DNA of 64,000 nucleotides from Rhodococcus sp. SMB37 (GCF_004345605.1 NZ_SLVY01000014.1:118341-182340), one strand, 5' to 3'. Counted from the first letter of the stretch, positions 17,150-26,464 are shown. Translations and numbers: made by a program. The notes: generated by a model from the letters alone, not told the origin.

Positions 17150-18193
17150 ATGCGCATCGGAACGATGATCACCTACAGCGGTGGGTTCACCGAGACCGTC
17201 GCCGAGGTCGCCGACCTCGAGCGTGCCGGGCTCGACATCATCTTCATGGCGGAGGCGTACTCGTTCGATGCCGTCAGCCAGCTCGGCTATCTCGCGGCGA
17301 AGACTTCGCGGGTGCAGCTCGCATCCGGGATCTTCCAGATCTACACCCGGACCCCGTCGCTGATGGCGATGACCGCTGCCGGGCTCGACTACGTGTCGGA
17401 CGGCCGGTTCGTGCTCGGGATCGGTGCGTCGGGGCCGCAGGTGATCGAGGGTTTCCACGGAGTTCCGTACGACTCCCCGCTGGGCCGCACCCGCGAACTC
17501 GTCGACATCTGCCGGCAGGTGTGGCGACGTGAACCGGTGCGCCACGATGGGAAGCACTACCAGATTCCGCTGCCCGTGGAGAAGGGCACCGGCCTCGGTA
17601 AACCGCTGAAGCTCATCAATCATCCGGTACGCGAACGTATCCCGATCATCATCGCTGCGCTCGGACCGAAGAACGTCGCACTGACCGCGGAGATCGCAGA
17701 AGGGTGGCAGCCGATCTTCTACCATCCCGAACGTGCGAAAGACGCGTGGGGCGACGCACTCGCGAAAGGTAAGACTGCGCGCGACCCGTCCCTCGGTGAA
17801 CTCGAGGTCTACGCCGGTCCGGCCCTCGCGATCGGAGACGACGTCGACCACCTTCTCGACACCGTCAAACCGCACCTGGCGCTGTACATCGGTGGCATGG
17901 GTGCGCGCGGCAAGAACTTCTACAACGATCTGGCGTGCCGATACGGATACGAAGCGGAAGCCAAGACCATCCAGGACCTGTACCTGGACGGCAAGAAGAA
18001 CGAGGCCGCTGCCGCCGTACCCGACGAGCTGGTGCGGGCGATCTCACTGATCGGCCCCGAAGGGTACGTCAGGGAGCGGGTCTCCGCGTTCAAGGAATCA
18101 GGTGCGACGACATTGAACGTCAAAGCTCTCGCCCCTGACTCATCGGGGCGTGTCGCGCAGATCGAGAGGCTTCGCGCCATCGTGGATGCGTAA
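17150..18193 (+). CDS. Luciferase-like F420-dependent oxidoreductase
   Basis: Protein of 347 residues with the LLM TIM-barrel pattern: MRIGTMITYSGGF at the start, LERAGLDIIFMAEAY, AAKTSRVQLASGI, and FVLGIGASGPQVIEGFHG, the phosphate/cofactor loop typical of actinobacterial F420-dependent members. These transfer hydride between F420 and an alcohol, ketone or imine. GGAG lies about nine bases before ATG 17150; an in-frame ATG at 17120 has no site. No F420 synthesis gene lies in the window. Its divergent partner is a Baeyer-Villiger monooxygenase. Confidence 0.85.
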   Translation: MRIGTMITYSGGFTETVAEVADLERAGLDIIFMAEAYSFDAVSQLGYLAAKTSRVQLASGIFQIYTRTPSLMAMTAAGLDYVSDGRFVLGIGASGPQVIEGFHGVPYDSPLGRTRELVDICRQVWRREPVRHDGKHYQIPLPVEKGTGLGKPLKLINHPVRERIPIIIAALGPKNVALTAEIAEGWQPIFYHPERAKDAWGDALAKGKTARDPSLGELEVYAGPALAIGDDVDHLLDTVKPHLALYIGGMGARGKNFYNDLACRYGYEAEAKTIQDLYLDGKKNEAAAAVPDELVRAISLIGPEGYVRERVSAFKESGATTLNVKALAPDSSGRVAQIERLRAIVDA

Positions 18194-18272
18194 CGGTCGG
18201 GTGCCCTGATACGAACAAAGCTCATGAGACAGACGTGCGCTGTCGTGATCGCGTTTGTTCTGAAGGAGCACC

Positions 18273-19055
18273 ATGAGGTTCGTCGTGCCTTACCTGCGGG
18301 TTCTGGCGGGAATGTTCGCCGGTGTCACGATGTGGCTGGCGATTGTCGAGATCGTCAACGGCAACGTCCCGGAGGCGCTCATCCAGTTGCTGTTCACGGT
18401 CGGACTCGGATATCTGGCTGTCGGTAAGCCCCTCCGGGACCGGCGGGCGAGGATCAAGGCTGAGGAGGATGCCCTCGCAGCCCGCGCCGAAGCGGGGCAT
18501 CGCGCATTCCTCGCCGGCGACCCGTCGGCCGCGTTCGCACCCCCGCCGGAGCCACCGAAACCTCAGAAGATCCGCCGCGGCGTCGTGATCGCGGCAATGA
18601 TCGCCGCCGCCTTCGTGCTCATCGGGATCATCGGCGATCTCTCGGATGGACTCGACGCGCCGTCCGACGACAACGCCACTACTACACCGCAGACCTCCAC
18701 GCAGGCCACGGCAACACCGACCGTGCCTGTCGCGACGAGCGCCGCGACCACCGCTGCGGCCGTGACGCCCGCGGCCGTAGCCGTGCCGACACCGTCGTCC
18801 AAGGCGGCGAGCGCCCAGTCGGCAGCGATCATGCCGAACGTGGTGTGCATGGATCTGCAGGCAGCACAGGACACGATTCAGGCTGCGGGCGTGTTCTATT
18901 CGAGAAGTGTCGATGCCACGGGAGAGGGTCGCGCTCAGGTGTGGGATCGCAACTGGGTGGTCGTGGAGCAGTCGCCGTCTGCCGGCGCGGTGATCGGTGA
19001 GGGCGACGCGGTGCTGTCCGTCGTCAAGGAAGACGAGCCCAGCGGTTGCTACTGA
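18273..19055 (+). CDS. Membrane protein with C-terminal PASTA domain
   Basis: Protein of 260 residues. Two short helices at about 8-28 and 34-51, a charged cytoplasmic stretch with an Ala/Glu-rich helix and a PPPEPPKP linker (52-100), a third membrane helix at 103-121, then an extracytoplasmic Thr/Ala/Pro-rich stalk (about 130-185) and a PASTA domain (187-253) beginning MPNVVCMDLQAAQDTIQAAG and ending VVEQSPSAGAVIGEGDAVLSV. The layout resembles the sensor end of PknB-like kinases but without a kinase. It may bind cell-wall fragments (inference). AAGGAGC precedes the ATG. Compare the secreted PASTA protein at 10775. Confidence 0.8.
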   Translation: MRFVVPYLRVLAGMFAGVTMWLAIVEIVNGNVPEALIQLLFTVGLGYLAVGKPLRDRRARIKAEEDALAARAEAGHRAFLAGDPSAAFAPPPEPPKPQKIRRGVVIAAMIAAAFVLIGIIGDLSDGLDAPSDDNATTTPQTSTQATATPTVPVATSAATTAAAVTPAAVAVPTPSSKAASAQSAAIMPNVVCMDLQAAQDTIQAAGVFYSRSVDATGEGRAQVWDRNWVVVEQSPSAGAVIGEGDAVLSVVKEDEPSGCY

Positions 19056-19172
19056 GCGAACCTCATCTCTGCGTTGCAAGCCTTGATGACCCGCTCGCGT
19101 ATCAGCATACGTACGACGAAGGGTTCGAGCCTCCGTGTGGACTTGTGTCTGCTATCGGGGCAAGAACCCACA

Positions 19173-20153
19173 CTATCGAGTGAGCAGGTCGGCGATCATC
19201 CGGTGCCCCTCGGCTTCGTATGCGTAGTCGCCGACCTGAAAAGCCCATACGGCCGTTGCCACCGCCGCACGAATACGTTGCCGGAACCACGCTTCCGGTT
19301 CGCGCGGGTCGCTGCCGTAGCCGTCCAGGAACGCGTCCTCGGATCCTGCGACGCTGAGGAACTCGCGCGCGGCGAGTCGTTCGAAGTCCTCTGCGGCGTG
19401 TCGCAGGTCTGCGCGCCCGAAGTCGATCACCCTGACGGCGTTGTCGCTGTCGATGAGCCAGTTGCGGGTGTGCCAGTCACCGTGAGTGGGTACCAACGTC
19501 GTGGTTGGTGTGGACCAGGATCGAATCATCGCGCGTAGTTGCTCGACGAGGTCGGGTTCGACGCGATGCGGTCCGTCGAGCCAACGCAGCGACTTGTCGT
19601 TGGCCCGCTCCTCGTAGTGTTCATCCTCCACTCTGTACTGCGCATGAAACACCGCGAGCAGTCGTCCCGCCTGCTGGTATGTGTCCGGATCCGACATTGC
19701 GGGGTGATCCTGGACGAGTCGTCCAGGGAGGTATTCGGTCACGATCAGCTTGGCGTCGCGATCGGAGTGGAACATCCGTGCGGCGTGGCCCGTGGCGACC
19801 CACGGACCCGTCCACATCTCGTGTGCGCGAATTTCGCGGGCGATGTGGTGGTCGGATGCGCCGCCTGCTTTGACGACGAGTTGTCCGTCGGGGGAGTCGA
19901 TGTGCAGGACGGTGGTCTCGACAAGATTCCAGCTCATGTCGGAGAGGACGTCGAACCTCGGGAACCGATGCTGGAGTGCTTCCTGTTGGTACGGGGTCAG
20001 GCGATGGAGAGCGGAGGACACGGGTGTAGACCATACGGAATCGGGCGCCCGCGAACGCGCGACACGGATCGACTCGTTCTCGATGACCTCGACGTTGCGG
20101 CCGGGTCGCGACAAATCGAAGAACCGTATCTGCGTGAAGACTGATAGATGCAA
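19173..20153 (-). CDS. APH/ChoK-fold phosphotransferase
   Basis: Protein of up to 326 residues. The catalytic loop is THGDWHTRNWLID (HGDxHxxN) and the metal motif VIDFGRADLRH, both intact; LVVKAGG holds the ATP lysine. The family covers aminoglycoside, homoserine, choline and macrolide kinases, so the substrate is open. The N-terminal 20 residues may not belong to the protein because several in-frame GTG codons follow and no ribosome binding site favours ATG 20153. It stands alone, divergent from a small lipoprotein gene with only 29 bases between. Confidence 0.75.
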   Translation of the reverse strand: MHLSVFTQIRFFDLSRPGRNVEVIENESIRVARSRAPDSVWSTPVSSALHRLTPYQQEALQHRFPRFDVLSDMSWNLVETTVLHIDSPDGQLVVKAGGASDHHIAREIRAHEMWTGPWVATGHAARMFHSDRDAKLIVTEYLPGRLVQDHPAMSDPDTYQQAGRLLAVFHAQYRVEDEHYEERANDKSLRWLDGPHRVEPDLVEQLRAMIRSWSTPTTTLVPTHGDWHTRNWLIDSDNAVRVIDFGRADLRHAAEDFERLAAREFLSVAGSEDAFLDGYGSDPREPEAWFRQRIRAAVATAVWAFQVGDYAYEAEGHRMIADLLTR

Positions 20154-20182
20154 ACCGCGAATGCTGATCTATCATTCCATTC

Positions 20183-20767
20183 ATGACGCGTTTGCGAAGT
20201 TGCGTGACGGCGACTCTGGTCGCCGCCTTGCTTGCCCTGACGGGGGCGTGCTCCTCGTCGAGCGGCGATACCGACACTGCACCCGTTGCCGCGACGACAG
20301 ATGTGTCCTCGTCGCCTGCGACGACGACCGCAGCGGTTCCTGCAGGATCGGTCCGACTCGGCGGCGCAGTCGAGAATCCGACGACTCTGTCCGGTGATCA
20401 ACTCCGCGCCTACCCCGTGCAGACACAGGCAGTGACGTTCGACAGCAGCAAGGGCGCCCAGTCGCACACCTATGACGGGGCCGCGCTCTCGGACATCCTC
20501 ACCGCTGCGGTTCTCACCGGCGATGCCGAGGCGCACAATCCCGACCTGACCTTTGCGATCCTCGCGACCGGCTCGGACGGTTATCAGGCCACCGTGTCGT
20601 TCGGTGAACTCTCACCGAACTTCGGCGCCACGCCGATCCTCGTTGCCTACACCGAAGACGGCCAACCCTTGGATGCACCGCGATTGGTGGTGCCAGGGGA
20701 TGTGAAGGGCGGGCGCTACGTCAGCGACTTGACCGATCTCGAGGTGATCGACCTCAGAAACAACTGA
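20183..20767 (+). CDS. Lipoprotein with molybdopterin-oxidoreductase-like domain
   Basis: Protein of 194 residues. A lipoprotein signal peptide ends in LTGAC (lipobox), followed by a Ser/Thr/Ala linker. The mature part (SVRLGGAVENPTTLSGDQLRAYP, cut after the Leu-rich strand, then YDGAALSDILTAA and YTEDGQPLDAPRLVVPGDVKGGRYVSDL) matches the sulfite-oxidase-type molybdopterin-binding fold in its small, cofactor-poor form. It lies 89 bases before modA on the same strand. The pairing suggests a molybdenum-linked role at the outer face of the membrane, but the cofactor cysteine is absent, so catalysis is doubtful. Confidence 0.7.
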   Translation: MTRLRSCVTATLVAALLALTGACSSSSGDTDTAPVAATTDVSSSPATTTAAVPAGSVRLGGAVENPTTLSGDQLRAYPVQTQAVTFDSSKGAQSHTYDGAALSDILTAAVLTGDAEAHNPDLTFAILATGSDGYQATVSFGELSPNFGATPILVAYTEDGQPLDAPRLVVPGDVKGGRYVSDLTDLEVIDLRNN

Positions 20768-20856
20768 GCGACCACGTATTTGTCCGCGCGTGACCAGGCT
20801 TCTCACAGGCGGAAGAATCCCCCTGTTACAACATCGACCACTACAGGAGACCTTCG

Positions 20857-21660
20857 GTGAACAGTCTTTACGGCAGAGCTGCCGCGGTATTGGCAGCAGC
20901 GACACTGGTCCTTGCGGGGTGTTCGAGCTCGGATTCGAGCGATACCTCCGCTACCACCGGAACAGCCGACTCGGCGTCGGAGATCAGCGGCGACATCACC
21001 GTCTTCGCCGCCGCATCATTGACAGCGACGTTCACCGAACTCGGCGAAATGTTCGAAGTTGCCTACCCCGGCACGAGCGTGTCGTTCAACTTCGCCGGAT
21101 CCTCGGACCTCGTCGCCCAGTTGACCCAAGGCGCGCCTGGCGATGTCTTCGCTTCCGCGGACACAACCAACATGACCAAAGCAGTGGACGCCGAGCTGAT
21201 CGCCGGTGAACCGACGAACTTCGCGACCAACACCCTCACGATCGTTACCCCGCCCGGAAATCCGAAGAACATCACTTCTTTCGCCGATCTCGCAAACCCC
21301 GACAACCTCGTCGTCATCTGCGCACCGCAGGTGCCGTGCGGCGCAGCGACGGCGAAGGTCGAAGAGGCCACGGGGGTCGATATTGCACCGGTCAGTGAAG
21401 AATCTGCCGTCACCGATGTACTCGGCAAGGTCATCTCGGGTCAGGCCGACGCAGGCCTGGTCTATGTCACCGATGCCGCCGGTGCGGGGGACCAGGTCGT
21501 GACCGTGGGATTCCCCGAGTCATCGGAAGCCGTCAACACGTACCCGATCGCGGTGCTGAGTGATTCCGCGAATACCGCCGCGGCCGAGGCGTTCGAAGAA
21601 CTCGTCACGAGTCCCGAAGGCCGGCAGGTACTCAGCGCTGCAGGCTTCGAGGCGCCCTGA
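20857..21660 (+). CDS. modA: Molybdate ABC transporter binding lipoprotein ModA
   Basis: Protein of 267 residues. Signal peptide with lipobox LAGC, then DITVFAAASLTATFTELGEMF, NFAGSSDLVAQLTQGAPGDVF and SADTTNMTKAVD, which are the ModA signature segments that carry the oxyanion-contacting serines. It captures molybdate or tungstate for import. GTG 20857 follows AGGAGA. Unusually no modB or modC follows: the next gene is on the opposite strand. ModA must therefore work with a transporter elsewhere, or serve the preceding molybdopterin-like lipoprotein (inference). Confidence 0.88.
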   Translation: MNSLYGRAAAVLAAATLVLAGCSSSDSSDTSATTGTADSASEISGDITVFAAASLTATFTELGEMFEVAYPGTSVSFNFAGSSDLVAQLTQGAPGDVFASADTTNMTKAVDAELIAGEPTNFATNTLTIVTPPGNPKNITSFADLANPDNLVVICAPQVPCGAATAKVEEATGVDIAPVSEESAVTDVLGKVISGQADAGLVYVTDAAGAGDQVVTVGFPESSEAVNTYPIAVLSDSANTAAAEAFEELVTSPEGRQVLSAAGFEAP

Positions 21661-21687
21661 CGCGGTCGCTGCAATACGGCCCCGCAG

Positions 21688-22260
21688 TTACCTCGACGGC
21701 CTGTGATCGGCCGCTTCCCACTCCCTGTCCCATTGCGCCATCCTTCGTCGTAGGCCGATCCGGTGCACGACGTACAACACGGTGACGGCGGTTCCCGCGG
21801 AGAGGAACCACACCGTGACCGCGAGCGCGACGCCGTCGAGTCCGGCATGAGTCCCGGACTGCGGCGCGGTCGTGGGCAGCGCGTCGGCGTCGACCCACAC
21901 GGTGATTTCCTGACCGGCCGTCGCGCCGGCGGGAGTCTGCAGTGGCCCGGTGTGTTCGACGCCGTCGACGGACCAGTGGGCGGTGGCGTAGTCACTCGCG
22001 CGCGGGATTCGCGGATCGCCGTCGGGGTCGGCGGGGCGGGAATCTTCGAGGAGGACCGCGACCACCCGCTGCCGGGTGTCGCGCTCGCTCTGGGCCCGTT
22101 CGCTCGAATTGGCGTAATACACGGTGCCGATCGCCGCGGCGACCGGGATCATCAGCAGTACGAATGTCAGGGTCACTGCGACAGCTACGATTTCGAGTCG
22201 ATGGAATCCGCCCATCAGCGGGTTGCGGCTCCACGGTGCGCCTCGCCACAGCCGGAGCAT
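21688..22260 (-). CDS. Rv1733c-like membrane protein
   Basis: About 190 residues from ATG 22260, which follows an AGGTAGG site; the open frame extends to 22362. It has two membrane helices, near the N terminus (VAVAVTLTFVLLMIPVAAAIG) and near the C terminus, with an extracytoplasmic loop between. The segments SRNPLMGGFHRLEIV, AHWSVDGVEHTG and GQEITVWVD align with SRNPLVRGTDRLEAV, ARWVVNGIERSG and GDRVGIWVD of M. tuberculosis Rv1733c, a DosR-regulon dormancy antigen of unknown function. No DosR-type site was recognised upstream. Confidence 0.78.
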   Translation of the reverse strand: MLRLWRGAPWSRNPLMGGFHRLEIVAVAVTLTFVLLMIPVAAAIGTVYYANSSERAQSERDTRQRVVAVLLEDSRPADPDGDPRIPRASDYATAHWSVDGVEHTGPLQTPAGATAGQEITVWVDADALPTTAPQSGTHAGLDGVALAVTVWFLSAGTAVTVLYVVHRIGLRRRMAQWDREWEAADHRPSR

Positions 22261-22495
22261 GAGGCCTACCTGTGCACTCGTCACGATATCGCCGGCCCTT
22301 CGTGCCTCGGGGATCTGTCGAATCTTGGCAGTCGCCGGACACTGGTCGTCCAGGACATTCACAAATTATCGTCTTGTCACTCGCACACTTGTGTGGGAAT
22401 CGACCCGGGCGGTGCGGGGGACTTGGTAGACCTTTGTAAGCGGGCTGTCTCGTTTACCCTGCCGTCACAGCGTCCTTACCGGATAATCCCTTCTC

Positions 22496-23395
22496 GTGAG
22501 TGTCGGCGAATTCGAAGTAACCGCGGAGCGAGACCCGGTTCCTGCGGTGCGTGCGTTGGTAGTGGCGGCGATCACTGCTGCCATCATGGTGTTGTCGAGT
22601 CCGGCATTGGGCTCGGCGGATCCACAGATCCGATATGTCGCCCTCGGTGATTCGCGTGCGGCCGGACCGTATCTCGACGCCGGGGCGCTTGCGGACGGGT
22701 GCTCTCGGTCGAATCTGGGCTATCCGTCGGTTGTGGCGCAGGTGCTGCGCCCGCAATCGTTCACGAACGTCTCGTGCACGGGCGCACGCACCGATCACAT
22801 CACGTCGGTGCCGCAACCGACTCAGGCCGGTCCCGTGCCACCTCAGGTCGAGGCACTCGCGCCGGACACAACCCTGGTCACTCTCAGCATCGGTGGAAAT
22901 GACATCAGCTGGTCCAGATTGGTTTCCGCGTGCTACACCAGCGCCCCCTTGGTCGATGCGCGCTGCCGCACCGATCCGGCGGTGGCGTCGCGAATGGACG
23001 GCGCCCTCGGCGCCCTCGGCGCGAAGGTGACCTCGACCCTCGGAGTGATCTCCGGGAGAGCACCGAATGCGCGAGTTCTCCTCGTCGGTCACGGCGGCAT
23101 CTTCGGCGCCCGCGGATGCTGGCCCAACATCCCCACCAGCGACGCCGACGCCGCCTTCGTCAGCGGATTCTTCACCAGAATGAACCGGGTGCTGGCCGGC
23201 GCGGCAGCGACCTCCGGGGCCGAGTTCGTCGATGTCACCGTCGGAGCAGAAGGCCACGACGCATGTGCGCTGCCGGGTAACAACTTCTTCGAGGGACGGC
23301 ACTCGCTGTCGCTTGCACGGCAGTTGCATCCCACCGAAGCCGGGATGCGGCACATGGCACGACGCGTGGTGGATGTGCTTCAACGGGCCGGGTGA
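22496..23395 (+). CDS. Secreted SGNH/GDSL-type hydrolase
   Basis: Protein of 299 residues. A hydrophobic N-terminal segment (about 17-39, ending SSPALGSA) is a signal peptide. YVALGDSRAAGPY holds the nucleophile serine block, SIGGNDISW the GGND oxyanion block, and LHPTEAGMRHMA the histidine block. The usual Asp three residues before the catalytic His is replaced by Arg, so the site may be a Ser-His dyad. Such enzymes are lipases or esterases of the actinobacterial envelope. GTG 22496 has no clear ribosome binding site; a -10-like GGATAAT ends about five bases earlier, so a leaderless or later start is possible. Confidence 0.78.
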   Translation: MSVGEFEVTAERDPVPAVRALVVAAITAAIMVLSSPALGSADPQIRYVALGDSRAAGPYLDAGALADGCSRSNLGYPSVVAQVLRPQSFTNVSCTGARTDHITSVPQPTQAGPVPPQVEALAPDTTLVTLSIGGNDISWSRLVSACYTSAPLVDARCRTDPAVASRMDGALGALGAKVTSTLGVISGRAPNARVLLVGHGGIFGARGCWPNIPTSDADAAFVSGFFTRMNRVLAGAAATSGAEFVDVTVGAEGHDACALPGNNFFEGRHSLSLARQLHPTEAGMRHMARRVVDVLQRAG

Positions 23396-23430
23396 CCCGG
23401 CTCGGGCAAGCGCTACGGCCCATAGGTGAA

Positions 23431-24468
23431 CTACGGCCGGACGAGCACCTTGAGCGCTGTGCGGGAGTCCATCAGCCGATAGGCCTCGGCGACGTCGTCG
23501 AGAGTGGTCTCGGAGTCGAACACCAGGCCCGGGTCGATTTCCCCGCTGAGCACCTGCGGGATCGCTGCTTCGATGTACGCGCGAACGGGGGCCGGCCCGC
23601 CGTTGAGCGTGACGTTCTTACCGAACAGCGACCCGAAACCGACGGGCGCATCCTCGTATTGCGGTACCCCGACTCGGGATATGACGCCACCGGGACGCAC
23701 GACCCCATAGGCCTGTTCGTAGGCGGGCATGTGTCCGACGGCCTCGAGTACGACGTGGGAGCCCTCGCCACCGGTGAGCTCGAGCACCTTTGCGATGCCC
23801 TCTTCGCCGCGCTCGGCGACCACGTCGGTGGCGCCGAAATGACGGCCGAGGCCGGTGCGGTCGACGTGGCGACCCATGAGGATGATCTTGTCTGCACCCA
23901 TCTGCTTCGACGCAAGCACCGCGGACAGGCCCACTGCGCCGTCGCCGATGACGGTGACTGTCTTGCCCGGGCCGACGTTGCCCATGTGCGCGGCGTGGTA
24001 TCCGGTGAGATAGACGTCGGACAGGGCGAGTAGCGACGGGAGTAGTTTCTCGTCGACGTCGCCTGGGATAGGGACGAGAGTGCCCGAGGCCTGCGGTACG
24101 CGGACCTTCTCGGCCTGCGCTCCACCGACACCGCCCGCGCCGTACCAGCCGCCGTGCTTGCACGCGGTGTGGAAACCCTCCCGGCAGAACTTGCAGGTGT
24201 TGTCGGAGAAGGCGAATGGTGAGATCACCAGGTCGCCGACCTTCAGCCCGGTCACCTCGGACCCGAGTTCCTCGACGACGCCGATGAACTCGTGTCCCAT
24301 CGGAACGCCCTCGTCGCCCGTGGGCATCGAGTGGTAGGGGTGCAGATCGGATCCGCACACGCAGGCCAGAGTGATTCGGACGAGTGCGTCGGTCGGCTGC
24401 GCGATCGTGGGGTCGGGGACTTCCTCGATTCGCACGTCGCCGGCGCCGTACATGAATGTTGCTCGCAT
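23431..24468 (-). CDS. Zinc-dependent alcohol dehydrogenase (MDR family)
   Basis: Protein of 345 residues. Catalytic zinc ligands are in CVCGSDLHPYHS and GHEFIGVVEELG; the structural zinc loop is degenerate (CKFCREGFHTAC). The nucleotide fold shows VTVIGDGAVGLSAV (GxGxxG). It oxidises an alcohol with NAD(P)+. The gene lies 33 bases downstream of an aldo-keto reductase gene on the same strand, so the two probably share a transcript and handle related carbonyl/alcohol pairs. Substrate unknown. Confidence 0.87.
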   Translation of the reverse strand: MRATFMYGAGDVRIEEVPDPTIAQPTDALVRITLACVCGSDLHPYHSMPTGDEGVPMGHEFIGVVEELGSEVTGLKVGDLVISPFAFSDNTCKFCREGFHTACKHGGWYGAGGVGGAQAEKVRVPQASGTLVPIPGDVDEKLLPSLLALSDVYLTGYHAAHMGNVGPGKTVTVIGDGAVGLSAVLASKQMGADKIILMGRHVDRTGLGRHFGATDVVAERGEEGIAKVLELTGGEGSHVVLEAVGHMPAYEQAYGVVRPGGVISRVGVPQYEDAPVGFGSLFGKNVTLNGGPAPVRAYIEAAIPQVLSGEIDPGLVFDSETTLDDVAEAYRLMDSRTALKVLVRP

Positions 24469-24501
24469 GAAGAAGAATTCCTGCCTGTGTAGTCGGGTTG
24501 A

Positions 24502-25395
24502 TCAGGCTTCGGGAATCGCTCTTCCGAAGGATTCGAGGGTGATGGCCTCGGGTTCCGGGCCGCCGCGCACGCCGGTGTCGAGAGCGTCGATCGATGCCAG
24601 TTCGGCGTCGGTGAGCTCGAAGTCGGTGACAGCGAAGTTCTCGGCGATGCGGCTCGGGGTGACAGACTTGGGGATCGCGGACCGGCCCTGCTGCAGGTGC
24701 CAGCGCAGCATCACCTGGGCGGCGGTCTTGTTGTGTGCGTCGCCGATCGCGCGGATGGTCGGGTCGTCGAGGGTGCTGCTGTTCTTCCCGTCGCGGTAGA
24801 ACGTGATGCCACCGATCGGCGACCAGGCCTGGGTGAGGATTCCGTGTGCCTTGTCTGCGGCGAGCACTGCGGGCTGCTGGAAGTACGGATGTACCTCGAT
24901 CTGGTTGACGGCGGGTGTCACGGTGGCGGTTTCGAGCAAGTGGTCGAGATGCTCGACCATGAAGTTGCTGACGCCGATAGCGCGGACCTTGCCGTCGGTG
25001 AGCAGCGTTTCGAGTGCGCGGTAGGCCTCGCGCGTGAGGTCGAACCGCGAGGGGAGTGCCTGGTGAAGGATCAGCAGATCGAGTTGATCGACGCCGAGTT
25101 TGCCCACGGCCTTGTCGAAGGCGTGCAAGGTGGCGTCGTAGCCGTAGTCGCTGATCCAGACTTTGGTCTCGATGAAGATGTCGGCGCGGTCCAGCTCGGA
25201 TCGGCGAATCGCCTCGCCGACCTCCCTTTCGTTGCCGTAGGCGGCCGCGGTATCGATGTGCCGGTAACCGGTCTGCAGCGCGGCCTCGACGGCGGCGATG
25301 GTCTCGGCCGGAGGCGTCTGGAATACACCGAAGCCGAGTGCGGGCATGGTGACCCCATTGTTGAGCGTCAGGTCAGGAAGCGTGTTCGCAGGCAT
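24502..25395 (-). CDS. Aldo-keto reductase
   Basis: Protein of 297 residues. The catalytic tetrad is visible: Asp and Tyr in DTAAAYGNE, Lys in FIETKVWI and His in LLILHQALP. NADPH-binding elements QIEVHPYFQQ and AIPKSVTPSRIAEN are intact. It reduces aldehydes or ketones; it is the 2,5-diketogluconate-reductase type of the superfamily (PALGFGVFQTP). ATG 25395 gives the normal N terminus. It heads a likely two-gene operon with the alcohol dehydrogenase and is divergent from an XRE-type regulator that probably controls it. Confidence 0.9.
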   Translation of the reverse strand: MPANTLPDLTLNNGVTMPALGFGVFQTPPAETIAAVEAALQTGYRHIDTAAAYGNEREVGEAIRRSELDRADIFIETKVWISDYGYDATLHAFDKAVGKLGVDQLDLLILHQALPSRFDLTREAYRALETLLTDGKVRAIGVSNFMVEHLDHLLETATVTPAVNQIEVHPYFQQPAVLAADKAHGILTQAWSPIGGITFYRDGKNSSTLDDPTIRAIGDAHNKTAAQVMLRWHLQQGRSAIPKSVTPSRIAENFAVTDFELTDAELASIDALDTGVRGGPEPEAITLESFGRAIPEA

Positions 25396-25525
25396 GGCCA
25401 CCACGATAAGAGCGATTCGCAGAGCGTGGGAGGGTCTGACGGAACCCCCATTCGCCTGCCTGGGCTGTGCTGGGAGTAATACCAGTACCTCCCACGCGCA
25501 GCCTTCCGGACGTACCGTCGATGAC

Positions 25526-26464
25526 ATGGACCTCAAGGCAGAGACGGCGGAGTTCCTCGCCTCGCGACGTGCCCGGATCACTCCGGACGAGGCGGGGTTG
25601 CCCGCATACGGAGGGAGTAAACGGCGGGTGCCTGGACTGCGACGCGAAGAGGTGGCGATGCTCGCCGGGGTGAGCGTCGACTATTACACCCGCCTCGAAC
25701 GGGGAAACCTCAACGGTGTATCCGAATCGGTACTCGAGGCGCTGGCTGAGGCGCTGCAACTCGACGAAGCCGAGCGCGCTCACCTGTTCGACCTCGCTCG
25801 CGCGGCGAACGCTTCCGGTGTAGCGCGGTCGAGGGCCCGTCGTGCATCGCCTGCGAGTGTTCGCCCGGCTGTGCAGCGCATCCTCGACTCGATGGAGAGC
25901 GCGCCCGCTCTGGTGCGCAACGGTCGGCTCGATGTCCTGGCGACGAACCTCACGGCCAGGGCCTTGTATTCGCCGATGTACGATTCGCCGGAGCGAATCG
26001 CGAACAAACCGGTGAACTCTGCCCGATTCCACTTCCTCGATCTCGATGCCGCGCAGCAGTATTGGGGAGACAGGTGGGAGAAGATCGCCCACGATGCCGT
26101 CGCAATACTGCGAGCCGAGGCCGGGAAGAATCCCTATGACTCTGCGCTCATCGCTTTGGTCGGCGAACTGTCCACGCGTAGTGAGGATTTCCGTCGGATG
26201 TGGGCCTCTCACGACGTGCGTCTCCATCGCAGCGGCACCAAGGTCTTCCATCATCCGGTGGTAGGCCGACTCGAACTTGCATACGAGGCACTGGAGCTTC
26301 CTGCCGATACCGGATTGCAGCTCAACGTGTATACCGCTGTGCCGGGTTCGCCGTCCGACGACGGACTCAAGCTGCTCACCTCGTGGGCGGCCACGACTCC
26401 GGCCACGACTCCGGCTGCGCCCGAACCGTCGGCAGAGGTCACTCGATCTCGGAAGGACCTGTGA
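25526..26464 (+). CDS. XRE-type regulator with MmyB-like ligand domain
   Basis: Protein of 312 residues. The N-terminal helix-turn-helix has GLRREEVAMLAGVSVDYYTRLERG, the form found in the MmyB-like regulators of actinobacteria. A PAS-like ligand domain follows from about residue 110 (SMESAPALVRNGRLDVLATN and ALYSPMY). It ends in a Thr/Ala/Pro-rich tail with a short ATTPATTPA repeat. Divergent from the aldo-keto reductase/alcohol dehydrogenase pair, 130 bases away, which it likely regulates. Confidence 0.85.
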   Translation: MDLKAETAEFLASRRARITPDEAGLPAYGGSKRRVPGLRREEVAMLAGVSVDYYTRLERGNLNGVSESVLEALAEALQLDEAERAHLFDLARAANASGVARSRARRASPASVRPAVQRILDSMESAPALVRNGRLDVLATNLTARALYSPMYDSPERIANKPVNSARFHFLDLDAAQQYWGDRWEKIAHDAVAILRAEAGKNPYDSALIALVGELSTRSEDFRRMWASHDVRLHRSGTKVFHHPVVGRLELAYEALELPADTGLQLNVYTAVPGSPSDDGLKLLTSWAATTPATTPAAPEPSAEVTRSRKDL

